Below, piece after piece: positions 18,862 through 27,626 of a stretch of 58,668 bases of DNA. The notes below the pieces were generated by a model. That model searched no databases. It saw nothing but the letters and a program-made list of their open reading frames with translations, and was not told the DNA's origin. The stretch covers positions 1-58,668 of the forward strand of contig CABSNL010000006.1 of the NCBI GenBank assembly GCA_902479095.1, written 5' to 3'. The stretch comes from an uncultured Collinsella sp. Its GTDB lineage: Bacteria > Actinomycetota > Coriobacteriia > Coriobacteriales > Coriobacteriaceae. How positions within the stretch are numbered: the first letter of the stretch is position 1; every line of letters begins with the position of its first letter. The position numbers and the translations under genes are program-made.

Positions 18862-21053
18862 TTATGAAGCGTCGGCGGCCATGTGCGCAAGCGCCTCAAC
18901 GAGCTCCTGCGAGCTCACGGGTTTACTCAGGTGCGCGTCCATGCCCGCCTCACGCGAAAGCCTACGGTCGTCGGCAAAGGCGTTGGCACTCACGGCGATA
19001 ATCGGCGTGGTCGCGGCATCCTCGCGATCGAGTGCTCGAATCTGACACGTGGCCTCAAGGCCATCGATGCCAGGCATCATGATGTCCATCAACACCACGT
19101 CGTACTCGTGCGGTGCGCTCGCGGTAAACATCTCGACGGCAGACTCACCATCCTTAGCATGCGTCACGATGGCACCGGCACGGCTGAGCGTAAACTGCGC
19201 GATCTCGGCATTCAGATCGTTATCCTCTACGAGCAAAACGCGCAAGCCCTGGAGCGCATCGCCGTCTCCCGCATCCGCGGGAACTGCCTGAGGAATCTCG
19301 GAGCGGTCGCACTTCTCGAACGGCAGGCGAATGGTAAACGTCGTCCCCCGCCCCAAGACACTCGTAAAGCTCATGGTTCCGCCCATAAGCTCGACCAGCT
19401 GTTTTGCGATAGGCGCGCCCAGGCCAGTTCCCGACGAAGCGCCTTCCACCTGCTGCTCCTCGCGGCAAAACGGCTCGTAGAGGTGCTTTTGGAACTCCTC
19501 GCTCATGCCAATACCGTTGTCGGCGATCGTGTATTCATAGACGGGGACGCCATCCGCTGGCTCCACCTCGCGGCACACCAGGCGGACATAGCCGCCCTGG
19601 CGGTTGTACTTGACGGCATTGCCGGCAATATTGAGCAACAAACGCTTGAGGTGCGTCACGCTCACCCGCGCATAGGGATGATTAAGCGTCTGCTGGTCGG
19701 AGATAATTGTCACCAGACGCTCCTCGGCCTGGCGCTCCAGAATATCGCGCACTTCACAGTTGAGGGCCACCAAATTTATGGGCACGAGGTTCAGGTCGAC
19801 CTGCCCGCTCTCCAGGCGACTCATATCGAGCGCCTCGTTGGCAAGGTCGAGCAGCAGTCCCGATGCCGTCCAGATTTTGAGCGGCACTCGGTCTGCTTTT
19901 GCAGATCGTCCGCATTGGCATCGCCAACCTCGACCATGCCGCGAATGCCGTTGATGGGCGTGCGCAGATCGTGGCTCATGCGACGCAGAAACTCCGTCTT
20001 TGCCGAGTTGGCAGACGAGGCCTCACGCGCCGCCTTTGCCAGCTTGTCGCCATAGTCGCGCTCCTGCTGCAGCAAGTCCGTCAAACGTCGACGATCAGCG
20101 CGGCGACGCACCGTCACAACAACGGCTATAACACCGCCGTAGAGCACCAGCACGCCGGCGGCAACAGCCGCGGCGACCTCAAAGTAGCGCTGCGCCGAGG
20201 CATAGGTGTACACATAGAATTTGTGCGCTTTTCCAAATGTGCCCAAATACCACTCGCCGTCGGCGTTAACCAATCTGACCTTACCAGCCAGGCATCGATC
20301 CTTAATACCGTCGACAATGAAGACATCCGTCGCAGGCAGATCGAACACGCCCAATACGGTGGGTTCAACGGCATTGGTCGCAACGACCTTGCCGTCGCTT
20401 TCGATCACGATATTGCCGCTATCGATGGTTTCATAGCCATCAAGCAAGCTCTGCAGTTTGAGCGTATTGCTTGCAACTGCCTTCGCGCTCTGATGCCTTA
20501 CTGCGACAACGATGCCCTCGTCATCCTGCCGGGTTACGCAGCCAATGTCTGCGACCGAATCATCCGCAAGTGTGATGCGGGCGGTATAGGACTTAAGCGG
20601 ATAGGCTGCCACCTCCAGCACGGGTGCTTCCTTGAGATACGTAGCGAGCGACTCGTAGCCCACGCCATCCGTCGAGGACTCGGACACCAAATTGCCCGAT
20701 GCGTCCGTCACGATCAGTGCGCTCACGTTGAACTGGTCGGCATATTGCTCCAGCATGGCGTTATCCACCGAACCGTCGCGCTCCATATCGCGCGCTGTCT
20801 CTCCGGCGATCTCCATAACGCGAATCAGGTTTTTGGTCGTATAGGCGCTGTTGAATGCATCGTAGGAAAGGCTCTGCGTCGCCACGTAATCGACAACGTC
20901 GGCAAAGCGCTGCTCGGCTTGGGCCGTCATGTAACCGTAGCTCATCATGCCGGCAGCAACCGAGAGCGCTATCCCCAGCAGAGCGACAAGGAGCCATGCC
21001 CCTGCCGAACGATTGCCCCGCTCCCGAGCAGCGTGGTCGGGCGCATCGATCAT
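18862..21053 (-). pseudogene. Hybrid histidine kinase interrupted by a -1 frameshift
   Basis: Two overlapping reading frames together encode one hybrid kinase of about 730 residues. The first (from 21053) has a membrane helix at about 20-42, an extracellular Cache-like sensor (about 45-285), a second helix and HisKA with His361 in MSHDLRTPIN. It then loses frame near 19875-19880. The second frame continues at 'KIWTASGLLLDLANEALD' with HATPase (NAVKYN N-box; G boxes) and a receiver domain (VLMDIMMPGIDG). The break is at a run of four A on the minus strand; one more A would give CRSKIWTASG in frame. Its start overlaps the stop of the upstream binding-protein gene by 4 bases. It could be a real mutation or an assembly error. 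Confidence 0.85.
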
Positions 21054-21919
21054 GACAGGCCCTCCATATTCAAAAATGGCGAAGGGTCATCGAAGTACTT
21101 TGACACCAGGCGTTCCATGGTGCCATCGGCAAGCATTTCTTGGTAGGCATGAGTGAGCTTGACGTCGATGCCACGCGTATCGTTGATATCGAAAGCGGTG
21201 CCCAAACCGACCTCTAGCAGCGGCTCATCCAAAATGCGATATGTCACACCATAGTCTTTTTCGTAGGTGAGGAACGAGGACTCATGCGCGGCGATAGCGT
21301 CGACCAGGCCCTCGACGAGCGCCGGGTTCAGGTATGAACCGTCCGAAAAGCTGTAGAGTTCCTTGATCTGCGGAACGTTTTCATTTATGCGATTGAGCAA
21401 AATGTCCTCGGGCTTGGTGGTGGACTGAACCGCCACGATCTTATCCTCAAGATCGGCAAGCGTGTAGATATCGCTCTGGGGATCGACCGCGACCACCTGG
21501 CGGCTCGCAAGGTACGGGCCGGCCCAACGATATTCGTTTTCGCGACCCGTCATACTAAAGCTGCCCATGACGCAATCGAGCTCGCCGCTCGCCAGCAGCT
21601 CCTTCTTCTTTTCCCAATCGATCAGCTGGTACTTTGGCTTGTAACCAATGCGGGCCAAAGCCTCGGTTAGTATCTCGACATCCAGGCCAACGATATCGCC
21701 GTACTCATCGGTATACACAAACGGTGGATAGAGGTCGCTGCCAACGTCGAGCGTCTTAAGATTGTCGTCCTGGACCTGCGAGGCCTCCAGGCCTTTTGAT
21801 GCAGACGTCGATGCCTCGTCATTCGACCCGGAGCAGCCAGCTATCGCTACGACAAAAGCGCTCGCCACTGCAAGCGCAACAAACAACGAAATGACAACCG
21901 AGCGACGGGATCTTTTCAT
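21050..21919 (-). CDS. Family-3 solute-binding lipoprotein
   Basis: A 289-residue periplasmic-type binding protein of the amino-acid (SBP_bac_3) family. The N-terminus is a lipoprotein signal with lipobox VAIAGC; the mature Cys is at about residue 29. The fold signature 'YGDIVGLDVEILTEALARIG' is near residue 74. No transporter permease or ATPase is nearby. The gene instead overlaps the hybrid kinase by 4 bases, so it most likely presents ligand to that kinase. The start ATG has a GGAG site. Confidence 0.9.
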   Translation of the reverse strand: MKRSRRSVVISLFVALAVASAFVVAIAGCSGSNDEASTSASKGLEASQVQDDNLKTLDVGSDLYPPFVYTDEYGDIVGLDVEILTEALARIGYKPKYQLIDWEKKKELLASGELDCVMGSFSMTGRENEYRWAGPYLASRQVVAVDPQSDIYTLADLEDKIVAVQSTTKPEDILLNRINENVPQIKELYSFSDGSYLNPALVEGLVDAIAAHESSFLTYEKDYGVTYRILDEPLLEVGLGTAFDINDTRGIDVKLTHAYQEMLADGTMERLVSKYFDDPSPFLNMEGLS

Positions 21920-22063
21920 CGAGCTCCATACGATCCTGTTTACAGACTGAAATGGTTAAAGATAATAGCAAACAAAACCACACGAGCACCCAATTGTTAC
22001 AGACGCTTTACCGTGTGGGGCCTTCCAGCCGACTTGGCAGAAGACCCCGCATGCAGTGCTCAC

Positions 22064-23278
22064 TTACCGTGTATTAAAAACGTAGCGGTCCAGGCGGTCG
22101 CACGCTTCCTTTACGCGCGAAAGCGGCAGCGCCAGATTCACGCGAATGTGGCAGGGCCCGTGGAACGGACGACCGTCCTGATACCCCACGCCCACGCGCG
22201 CCCCCTCGTCGAGCAGCCACTGAATATCGCGGCCATGTTCGCGGCACCACTCGGTGCAGTCCAGAAACACCATGTACGTGCCCTGCGGACGCGAATAAGA
22301 CACGCCCTCAAAATGCTCGTCCACGTAATCGCAGAAGTACTCGATATTGCCGGCAAGCACCTGGTTGAGCTCATCCACCCACTCGTAGCCCTGCGGCTGG
22401 TAGGCACCAATAAGCGCATGCATGGAGAGGACATTCATCTCGTTGTAGTGGGTCTTGTTGGACACGGCGCAGATGCGGTAACGCAGCGTCTCGTTGTAGA
22501 CAATGTGGTAGCTGCCGACAAGGCCCGCCAGGTTAAACGTCTTGCTCGGCGCATATAGGGCGACCGTGCGCATGCGGGCATCCTCGCTCACCGACTGCGT
22601 CGGGATGTGCTTGTGCCCCGGCAGGATGATATCGGACCAAATCTCGTCCGAGATCACCACGCAATCGTGCTGGCGATAGATGTCCATGGCGCGCTCGATT
22701 TCGTCGCGCTCCCATACGCGGCCGCAGGGATTGTGCGGCGAGCAGAACACCGCGGCATGAATGTGGTTTTGGGCGAGTTTGCACTCCATGTCCTCAAAGT
22801 CCATGCGCCACACGCCCTGGTCGTCGAGTTTAAGCGGGCTGTGGACAATGCGATAGCCCGCGGCTTCGATGGACTTGGTAAAGCCGATGTAGGTAGGGCT
22901 GTGGACCAGCACCGCATCGCCCGGCTGGACATACGCGCGCAGCGTCGACACGACACCGCCCAGCACGCCGTTTTCGTAGCCGATATGTTCAGGACGCAGA
23001 CCCTCGACGCCATTGCGGCGGCTCTGCCATTCGATGATGCGGTCGAAGTACTCGGGACGCGGATTGAAATAGCCGAACATGGGGTGCTGGGCACGCTGAA
23101 TGATGTGTTCCTGGACCGTGGGCACCGTGGCAAAATTCATGTCGGCCACCCACATGGGAATGCGGTCGAAGCCCTCGTCGGGTGCGTTCGGAGCCATACC
23201 GGGGATCTCACCCCAGGAGTCAACGGCTATGGAGTCCATACCGTGGCGGTCGATAAGCGAGCTAAAGTCGTATTTCAT
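22064..23278 (-). CDS. MalY/PatB-type pyridoxal-phosphate aminotransferase
   Basis: A 404-residue fold-type I PLP enzyme close to MalY/PatB, cystathionine beta-lyases that cleave C-S bonds. The start MKYDFSSLIDRHG matches the family's beginning; I took the ATG at 23278 rather than the longer reading to 23326. The substrate-binding stretch 'FCSPHNPCGRVW' and the PLP-lysine motif region 'YAPSKTFNLAGL' (Lys near residue 235) are intact. A full-length, apparently single gene. Likely cystathionine or cysteine-conjugate beta-lyase; transaminase activity cannot be excluded. Confidence 0.92.
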   Translation of the reverse strand: MKYDFSSLIDRHGMDSIAVDSWGEIPGMAPNAPDEGFDRIPMWVADMNFATVPTVQEHIIQRAQHPMFGYFNPRPEYFDRIIEWQSRRNGVEGLRPEHIGYENGVLGGVVSTLRAYVQPGDAVLVHSPTYIGFTKSIEAAGYRIVHSPLKLDDQGVWRMDFEDMECKLAQNHIHAAVFCSPHNPCGRVWERDEIERAMDIYRQHDCVVISDEIWSDIILPGHKHIPTQSVSEDARMRTVALYAPSKTFNLAGLVGSYHIVYNETLRYRICAVSNKTHYNEMNVLSMHALIGAYQPQGYEWVDELNQVLAGNIEYFCDYVDEHFEGVSYSRPQGTYMVFLDCTEWCREHGRDIQWLLDEGARVGVGYQDGRPFHGPCHIRVNLALPLSRVKEACDRLDRYVFNTR

Positions 23279-23389
23279 GCTGAGCCCCCGTGCAAAGTGA
23301 TTGTTTTGGTAGGCGTTATTGTCCACCAGCGTGGGCGGTTTTGGCGCGGGGTTTGGCGCTTAATTTGACGGGTGCGGACGAATGGCTGG

Positions 23390-24136
23390 TTAGTCTCGTG
23401 CGTCGTTGACGGCGACTACGGTTAGCTGGGTTTCGTCGACCGTAAACGATATGTCGAGCCCGGCGTAGGCCAGGTGATAGACGCGGTTTGGCTCGTGTTT
23501 GTTGCCTGCACGGCGTGGATCTTGGCGAAGGACCTCGACCAAGCCGGGGAGCTTTGCGGGCGGGACTGTGTCTTGCAGCGCCTGCGGGAACTCGACGTCG
23601 AGCTCTTGCCACGGAGCATCCTCAATCCAGCCGCCGGTCGCATCCAGGTGGCAATCCGCAAACGGAATGTAGGGCTTGATATCGTAGATGGGCGTGCCGT
23701 CGCGCAGATCGGCCCCCAGCACATGGATGATGGGGCCGTCGTCGGTAAGCTCCACGCGGTCGAGCTTAACGCAGGTGAGCCCAATGGGATTAGGGCGAAA
23801 CGGACTGCGCGTGGCAAACACACCCACGCGCTCGGCTCCGCCCAGACGCGGCGGGCGCACGGTCTTCGACCATTTTGCGTTGGTTCCGGACCTGTCCCGC
23901 GTCTTGGCATCGGCGGCTATGTCCTTAGCCGTGCCGCCGGGTGTGCCGTTTTCAAAACGCCACAGCAGCCATAGGTGAGAGAAGGAGTCCAGACCCTCAA
24001 CCGCTGCATTGGAGGCAAATTCCGGCTCAAAAACGATGCGTCCCTGCAGATGGGGTGCCAAAAAGCTGTTGCGTGGAATGCCGAACTTCTGCGGCAGGTC
24101 GGTATGTATGTGTGCAATAGGTTCCATGCCGGTCAT
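23390..24136 (-). CDS. trmO: tRNA (N6-threonylcarbamoyladenosine37-N6)-methyltransferase
   Basis: A 248-residue protein of the TrmO (YaeB/TsaA) family, which methylates the t6A37 base in tRNA-Thr. Diagnostic motifs include FSHLWLLWRF (near 50), RPPRLGGAERVGVFATRSPF (near 90), RPNPIG and DIKPYIPFAD (near 145). The open frame continues far upstream to 24997 with no family similarity, so the start is placed at the ATG at 24136, or 24127 three codons later. Neither has a strong ribosome site. The C-terminal barrel-like domain ends just before 23390. Confidence 0.92.
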   Translation of the reverse strand: MTGMEPIAHIHTDLPQKFGIPRNSFLAPHLQGRIVFEPEFASNAAVEGLDSFSHLWLLWRFENGTPGGTAKDIAADAKTRDRSGTNAKWSKTVRPPRLGGAERVGVFATRSPFRPNPIGLTCVKLDRVELTDDGPIIHVLGADLRDGTPIYDIKPYIPFADCHLDATGGWIEDAPWQELDVEFPQALQDTVPPAKLPGLVEVLRQDPRRAGNKHEPNRVYHLAYAGLDISFTVDETQLTVVAVNDARD

Positions 24137-24268
24137 TGTACGGCATGGAGGCGTGGGGCGTTGCGTGCAATTCTTCGCCGCGGTCCCCCGCCGTGCAACC
24201 AACGGTTGCTTGGAAGGGCGTCTGCCGCCGCGTATGCTTAAGCCATCAACCAGCAGAAAGGAGCCGCT

Positions 24269-25096
24269 ATGGCCTTTGCAGAAAAGCTCATTGCCATCCG
24301 TCGCGCCCATCACCTTACCCAAGAGCAGCTCGCCGCCAAACTCTTTGTCACGCGCCAAGCCGTCAGCCGTTGGGAGCGCGACGAGGTCACCCCGGGCATC
24401 GACATGATGAAGCTCATTGCCGCCGTAACCGGAGAGCCGTTGTCCCACCTGCTCGAAATGCCCGAGCATTATTGCCAGAGCTGCGGCATGATACTCACGC
24501 CCAACGACTGCGGCACCGATGCCACGGGCACCGCGACCGACCATTACTGCAAGTGGTGCTACGACCACGGCAAGTACACCTACGACACCACCATGGAGGC
24601 AATGATCGAGGATTGTGCCCCGCGGCTGGCACAAAACACCGGCATGTCGCTCGACGAAGCCGTCTCGCTCATGGGCGCCGTCCTGCCGCAACTGGAGCGC
24701 TGGCGCGCCGTGCAAGAAAACGAGGAGCGCTACGGTGCCGAGGGGCGGGCGCGCTATGGCGATGAGGCCATCGATGCAGCAAACGAAGCGCTGCTGGACA
24801 TGGACCCCGAGACATGGAACGACATGAAGGAACTTGAACGCGCCATTCTGGGCCAGCTCTCGATTGCCATGGGCATTGGCGACCCAGAGAGCAACGAAGC
24901 CCAAAACCTGGTTGCAATGCACCGTCGATGGATTGCTCTCAACTGGGGATGCGAGCCCCAAGACGAGGCGTACCTGGGCCTCGCCCACGGCTATCATGCC
25001 GACCAGCGCTTTGTTGACTACTACGACAAGCCCTGCGGCACCGGAGCCACGGCGTTTCTGGTCCAGGCCATCGAGTCGTCGTTGACGCGCGCATAG
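24269..25096 (+). CDS. HTH regulator with zinc ribbon and TipAS domain
   Basis: A 275-residue protein with three parts. Residues 1-60 are an XRE-type HTH ('KLFVTRQAVSRWERDEVTPG'). Residues 65-110 are a zinc-ribbon-like segment with CQSC and CKWC pairs. Residues 115-275 resemble the TipAS ligand-binding domain, which in TipA captures thiopeptide antibiotics: 'HRRWIALNWGCEPQ', 'GLAHGYHADQRFVDYYDK', 'FLVQAIES'. The start ATG follows AAAGGAG. TipAS usually follows a MerR-type HTH, so this pairing is unusual. It may sense an antibiotic or other multi-ring compound. The glutaredoxin-like gene begins 51 bases downstream. Confidence 0.85.
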   Translation: MAFAEKLIAIRRAHHLTQEQLAAKLFVTRQAVSRWERDEVTPGIDMMKLIAAVTGEPLSHLLEMPEHYCQSCGMILTPNDCGTDATGTATDHYCKWCYDHGKYTYDTTMEAMIEDCAPRLAQNTGMSLDEAVSLMGAVLPQLERWRAVQENEERYGAEGRARYGDEAIDAANEALLDMDPETWNDMKELERAILGQLSIAMGIGDPESNEAQNLVAMHRRWIALNWGCEPQDEAYLGLAHGYHADQRFVDYYDKPCGTGATAFLVQAIESSLTRA

Positions 25097-25147
25097 ACCG
25101 CGGCGGCTTTGGGTATTTCAATCAAAACCGCAACCGATTGGAGACCT

Positions 25148-25393
25148 ATGGCTACTAATCATGAGCTCACGCTATTCGTTATGACCGGCTGCCCGTACTG
25201 CATAAAGGTCAAGCGCTTTTTTGCCGATAACGGCGTGACCATTCCTGAACGCAATATCTCGACCGATTCCGATGCCGAGCAAACGCTTATCTCCGTCGGC
25301 GGAAAACGCCAGGTTCCCTGCCTGTTCATCGACGGCAAGCCACTCTACGAGTCGAGCGACATCATCGCGTGGGTACAGGAGAACCTGCTCTAG
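25148..25393 (+). CDS. Glutaredoxin-like (thioredoxin-fold) protein
   Basis: An 81-residue thioredoxin-fold protein resembling the glutaredoxin/GST N-terminal domain. The redox motif CPYC lies in 'MTGCPYCIKVKRFF' at residues 15-18, followed by the cis-Pro strand 'RQVPCLFIDG' near 54 and 'ESSDIIAWV' near the end. The ATG at 25148 has a GGAG site; the longer frame to 25109 lacks one. It may be co-transcribed with the HTH/TipAS gene. Electron donor unknown. Confidence 0.88.
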   Translation: MATNHELTLFVMTGCPYCIKVKRFFADNGVTIPERNISTDSDAEQTLISVGGKRQVPCLFIDGKPLYESSDIIAWVQENLL

Positions 25394-25431
25394 TACGCGC
25401 ATCCCGTCCGTCCAAGGCCCCACCCCATACG

Positions 25432-25500
25432 GCCCAAACATGTACACCAGCATCCAAAGTCAACATTTTTCGACATCTTTGGATGCTGACGTACAACTTT
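25432..25500. repeat. Long hairpin repeat, copy 1
   Basis: 19-base arms TGTACACCAGCATCCAAAG (25441-25459) and the near-complement at 25477-25495 (two mismatches) enclose a 17-base AT-rich loop. The whole unit recurs at 26512-26580 in the same orientation, exactly 1080 bases away. It may also act as a terminator for the glutaredoxin gene. Confidence 0.8.
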
Positions 25501-25594
25501 TGGGTAGCCATGGACGCTCTTAGCCGGCTAATTGTTTGAGGCGACCTTTGGATTATGGCTGTTTGACGCCTCTGGAAAGGTTTCCGAGAGGGCT

Positions 25595-25824
25595 GTGGTC
25601 AAAAAAGGGCAAATATGAGTACTGCTACCTGTTTAGTAGCAGCGATTTTGATCACTTCAGGAACTATTCAACGTTCCACTCGTCCGCAGGCGACGTTATT
25701 TCTCCTCATATGTTCAATAAAAGTAGCTCTTAATGGAAACAAATCTCATCAGGAGCTACAATTTATAGCAAAATAAATGCAACCATAATGGCAACAGTAC
25801 TCATATTTGCCCTTTTTTGACCAC
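25595..25824. repeat. MITE-like element with perfect 30-bp inverted ends
   Basis: Arms at 25595-25624 and 25795-25824 are perfect reverse complements (GTGGTCAAAAAAGGGC... to ...GAGTACTG). They enclose 170 bases of AT-rich DNA with no gene. Similarity continues weakly outside the arms (GAGAGGGCT against GGAGGGTC). The size and structure fit a non-autonomous miniature element or a dispersed intergenic repeat. Confidence 0.7.
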
Positions 25825-25926
25825 GACCCTCCAGAATAGTCGCTAAGAACGACACTAAATGACAAAATCCGACACTTGGACGTTCTTATATGAGTAGCCA
25901 TTGAAGGACACCTAACGACTACTCCC

Positions 25927-25951
25927 ATTCGCGACACACTGTGTCGCGAAT
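25927..25951. repeat. Perfect 11-bp palindrome
   Basis: ATTCGCGACAC (25927-25937) and GTGTCGCGAAT (25941-25951) pair perfectly around ACT. There is no T-run, so a terminator is unlikely. It could be a protein-binding or recombination site. Confidence 0.6.
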
Positions 25952-26152
25952 TAAGCTGGCCCCATTACCGAAGACCAGTGAGAGCTCCTGCCCAGAATCT
26001 CGATAGCTTAATAAAGGGCTCCCCTCCGGAAGTTCAATGAGCATCCAAATTCCAAGCTGAAAAGCAAAGGAGTATCGAAGCCGTCAATGCTCATTTCCTA
26101 TCGAACAGGCGGGTCAAAACAAGCTAATTAGCCCGATGAACTGCTTGTATTT

Positions 26153-26211
26153 TTGTCTACAAAATTGTATACAAAAAGAGAATCCGAGAACCGGCGCTCG
26201 ACATTATGTCG
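26153..26211 (+). promoter_or_regulatory. Operator region of the RHH gene
   Basis: Two 10-base palindromes, TTGTCTACAA (26153-26162) and TTGTATACAA (26165-26174), lie 12 bases centre to centre. A third dyad, CGACAT-T-ATGTCG (26199-26211), lies just before the ribosome site. Closely spaced dyads upstream of a ribbon-helix-helix gene suggest autorepression. Confidence 0.55.
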
Positions 26212-26227
26212 ATCGATAGGAGGCGCC

Positions 26228-26494
26228 ATGGATGCTAAGCAGCTCGAAAAGATGATGGGGTTTGCTCCCGGAGAGTTGAAGAAAGCCGCGGAAGCCTACG
26301 AAAAAGATGAGTGGCCGAAAGGTCGCACCATCAAGTTGGGAAGGCCACCAATCTCCGATGAGCCGAGCGTCGTTATATCAGCACGTGTGGGCGAATCGAT
26401 TCTTGAGGCGTTTGACGAAAAAGCCAAACGCCATGGGCAAACATGCACGGAGCGGCTCAGAGAGCTCATTACACTTGATGCACTGATTGCCTAG
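26228..26494 (+). CDS. Ribbon-helix-helix (CopG/VapB-like) antitoxin-type protein
   Basis: An 88-residue protein. The C-terminal half looks like a ribbon-helix-helix DNA-binding domain: a strand 'SVVISARVGESILEAFDEKA' followed by 'KRHGQTCTERLRELITLDAL'. The N-terminal half has KGRTIKLGRPPIS, seen in antitoxin-like proteins. The ATG at 26228 follows TAGGAGG; the frame extends upstream to 26153 but without a site. No toxin gene lies within 500 bases on either strand, so this is an orphan. It sits between two copies of the long hairpin repeat. Confidence 0.72.
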   Translation: MDAKQLEKMMGFAPGELKKAAEAYEKDEWPKGRTIKLGRPPISDEPSVVISARVGESILEAFDEKAKRHGQTCTERLRELITLDALIA

Positions 26495-26511
26495 GCCCGC
26501 TCCCCCGTCGG

Positions 26512-26580
26512 ACCCAAACATGTACACCAGCATCCAAAGTCGACATTTTTCGACATCTTTGGATGCTGGTGTACAGCTTT
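26512..26580. repeat. Long hairpin repeat, copy 2
   Basis: Perfect 19-base arms (26521-26539 and 26557-26575) surround a 17-base loop. It is near-identical to copy 1 at 25432-25500. It can form a strong hairpin followed by CTTTTTG, so it may end transcription of the RHH gene. Confidence 0.8.
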
Positions 26581-26587
26581 TTGCTAC

Positions 26588-26647
26588 ATAGTCGTTGGGG
26601 ACGTCCTTAAATGACCAGTCGTTAAAGAACGCCCCCGATGACTAGTT
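26588..26647. repeat. Dispersed TAGTCATT-type repeat, copy 3
   Basis: A degenerate copy of the repeat at 1041 and 15276: AGTCGTTGGGGACGTCCTT, AATGACCAGTC, AAAGAACGCCCCCGATGACTA. The arms are inverted around position 26618. It lies just downstream of the dihydrouridine synthase stop. Confidence 0.75.
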
Positions 26648-27599
26648 AGCCGTGGAAGCGAGCTGTGGGTGCAAGCGGCTGTTCACGAAAGACGCGCTCG
26701 ACGGCAGCGCGATATTCGTCGACCTTTTTGGTCTTGCGTACGATCTTGTGGACGGTAGTGGGGTCGGCGAAAGCGCACTTGGCGTAGAACCACCACTCCT
26801 TCATGCGAAAGACTGCATTGCCGCCAATCTCTTCTGCATAGGCAGCAAACAGCGTGTCATGGAAACGCTGCAGCTCGGCTGTCGTGGCAGCAGGGCCGCC
26901 GTTGACCATACGGGCCAGAGCGGGGTTCGCGAGCAGGCCGCGCCCCAGCATCACATGGCGCGTGCCGGGATAGGCCTCCACCAGCGCATCCATGTCCTCG
27001 AGATCAAAAATATCGCCGTTGTATGCCACCGGAAACGGCGCACGTTCCAGCGTCTCGCCATAAAACTCTTTGCGCGGCGAGCCCGCATAACGGTCCTTCT
27101 GCACGCGCGGATGCACGATCAGCTCTGCCAGCGGCATGCGGCAATATAGATCGAGTACGCGCTCGTATTCGTCGTCGCTCTCCAACCCCAACCTGGTTTT
27201 GACCGATACCGGCAGCGGAGAGCGCTCACACACGTCACTCAAGAACACCTCAAGCTCGTCCAAGTTGCGCAAAAAGCCCGATCCTTTGCCCTTGGCAACA
27301 ACCGTCCCCGAGGGGCAACCCAAGTTGAGATTGACCTCGCGATAGCCCATGTCGGCGAGCACCTGCGCCGCCCACACAAACTCGTCCGCGTTCTTGGACA
27401 TCAGCTGAGGCACCACGTTGAGCCCCTGGTTATTGGCAGGATCGATCTCCTTAAACGCCTTGCCGCCAAAGCGATTTCCCACCCGCGGCGGCGGCAAAAA
27501 CGGCGTGTAATAGCAATCGAGCGCACCGAAGCACTCCGCATGCACGTGACGGAACACATGCCCGGTAATCCCCTCCATGGGGGCCAACGATAGAATCAT
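26646..27599 (-). CDS. tRNA-dihydrouridine synthase
   Basis: A 317-residue FMN-dependent Dus enzyme that reduces uridine in tRNA. The N-terminal signature APMEGITG is at residues 6-13. The catalytic Cys motif NLGCPSGTVVAKGKGSGFL is near residue 95. 'VHPRVQKDRYAGSPRKEF' near 165 and 'GNGD/YNGDIFD'-type strands follow. The start ATG is preceded by AGAGAAGAG. A conserved C-terminal helical domain is present. Subfamily (DusA, B or C) was not resolved. Confidence 0.92.
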   Translation of the reverse strand: MILSLAPMEGITGHVFRHVHAECFGALDCYYTPFLPPPRVGNRFGGKAFKEIDPANNQGLNVVPQLMSKNADEFVWAAQVLADMGYREVNLNLGCPSGTVVAKGKGSGFLRNLDELEVFLSDVCERSPLPVSVKTRLGLESDDEYERVLDLYCRMPLAELIVHPRVQKDRYAGSPRKEFYGETLERAPFPVAYNGDIFDLEDMDALVEAYPGTRHVMLGRGLLANPALARMVNGGPAATTAELQRFHDTLFAAYAEEIGGNAVFRMKEWWFYAKCAFADPTTVHKIVRKTKKVDEYRAAVERVFREQPLAPTARFHG

Positions 27600-27626
27600 C
27601 TACTCTTCTCTCATATCAACGAACGT

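Larger units (their letters stand above)
25394..26227. other. 834-base repeat-rich non-coding segment
   Basis: No gene is supported here. The segment carries one copy of a 69-base hairpin repeat (25432-25500), a 230-base MITE-like inverted repeat (25595-25824), a 25-base palindrome (25927-25951) and the operators of the RHH gene (26153-26174). Two short open frames within the inverted repeat both read WSKKGKYEYC because the repeat arms are identical. I treat these as by-products. Confidence 0.75.

Noticed and set aside
19872..19884. Programmed -1 frameshift in the hybrid kinase
   Set aside because: The site is C TCA AAA T, not a classical X XXY YYZ heptamer, and no pseudoknot was evident. 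A lost A in a homopolymer is simpler.
24137..24997. Upstream extension of the trmO frame (to 535 codons)
   Set aside because: The extension overlaps the HTH/TipAS gene on the other strand and has no similarity to TrmO, whose N-terminus begins at about 24136.
25536..25733. 65-residue frame and its 62-residue partner on the other strand
   Set aside because: Both fall on the arms of the MITE-like inverted repeat and share WSKKGKYEYC only for that reason. There is no ribosome site.
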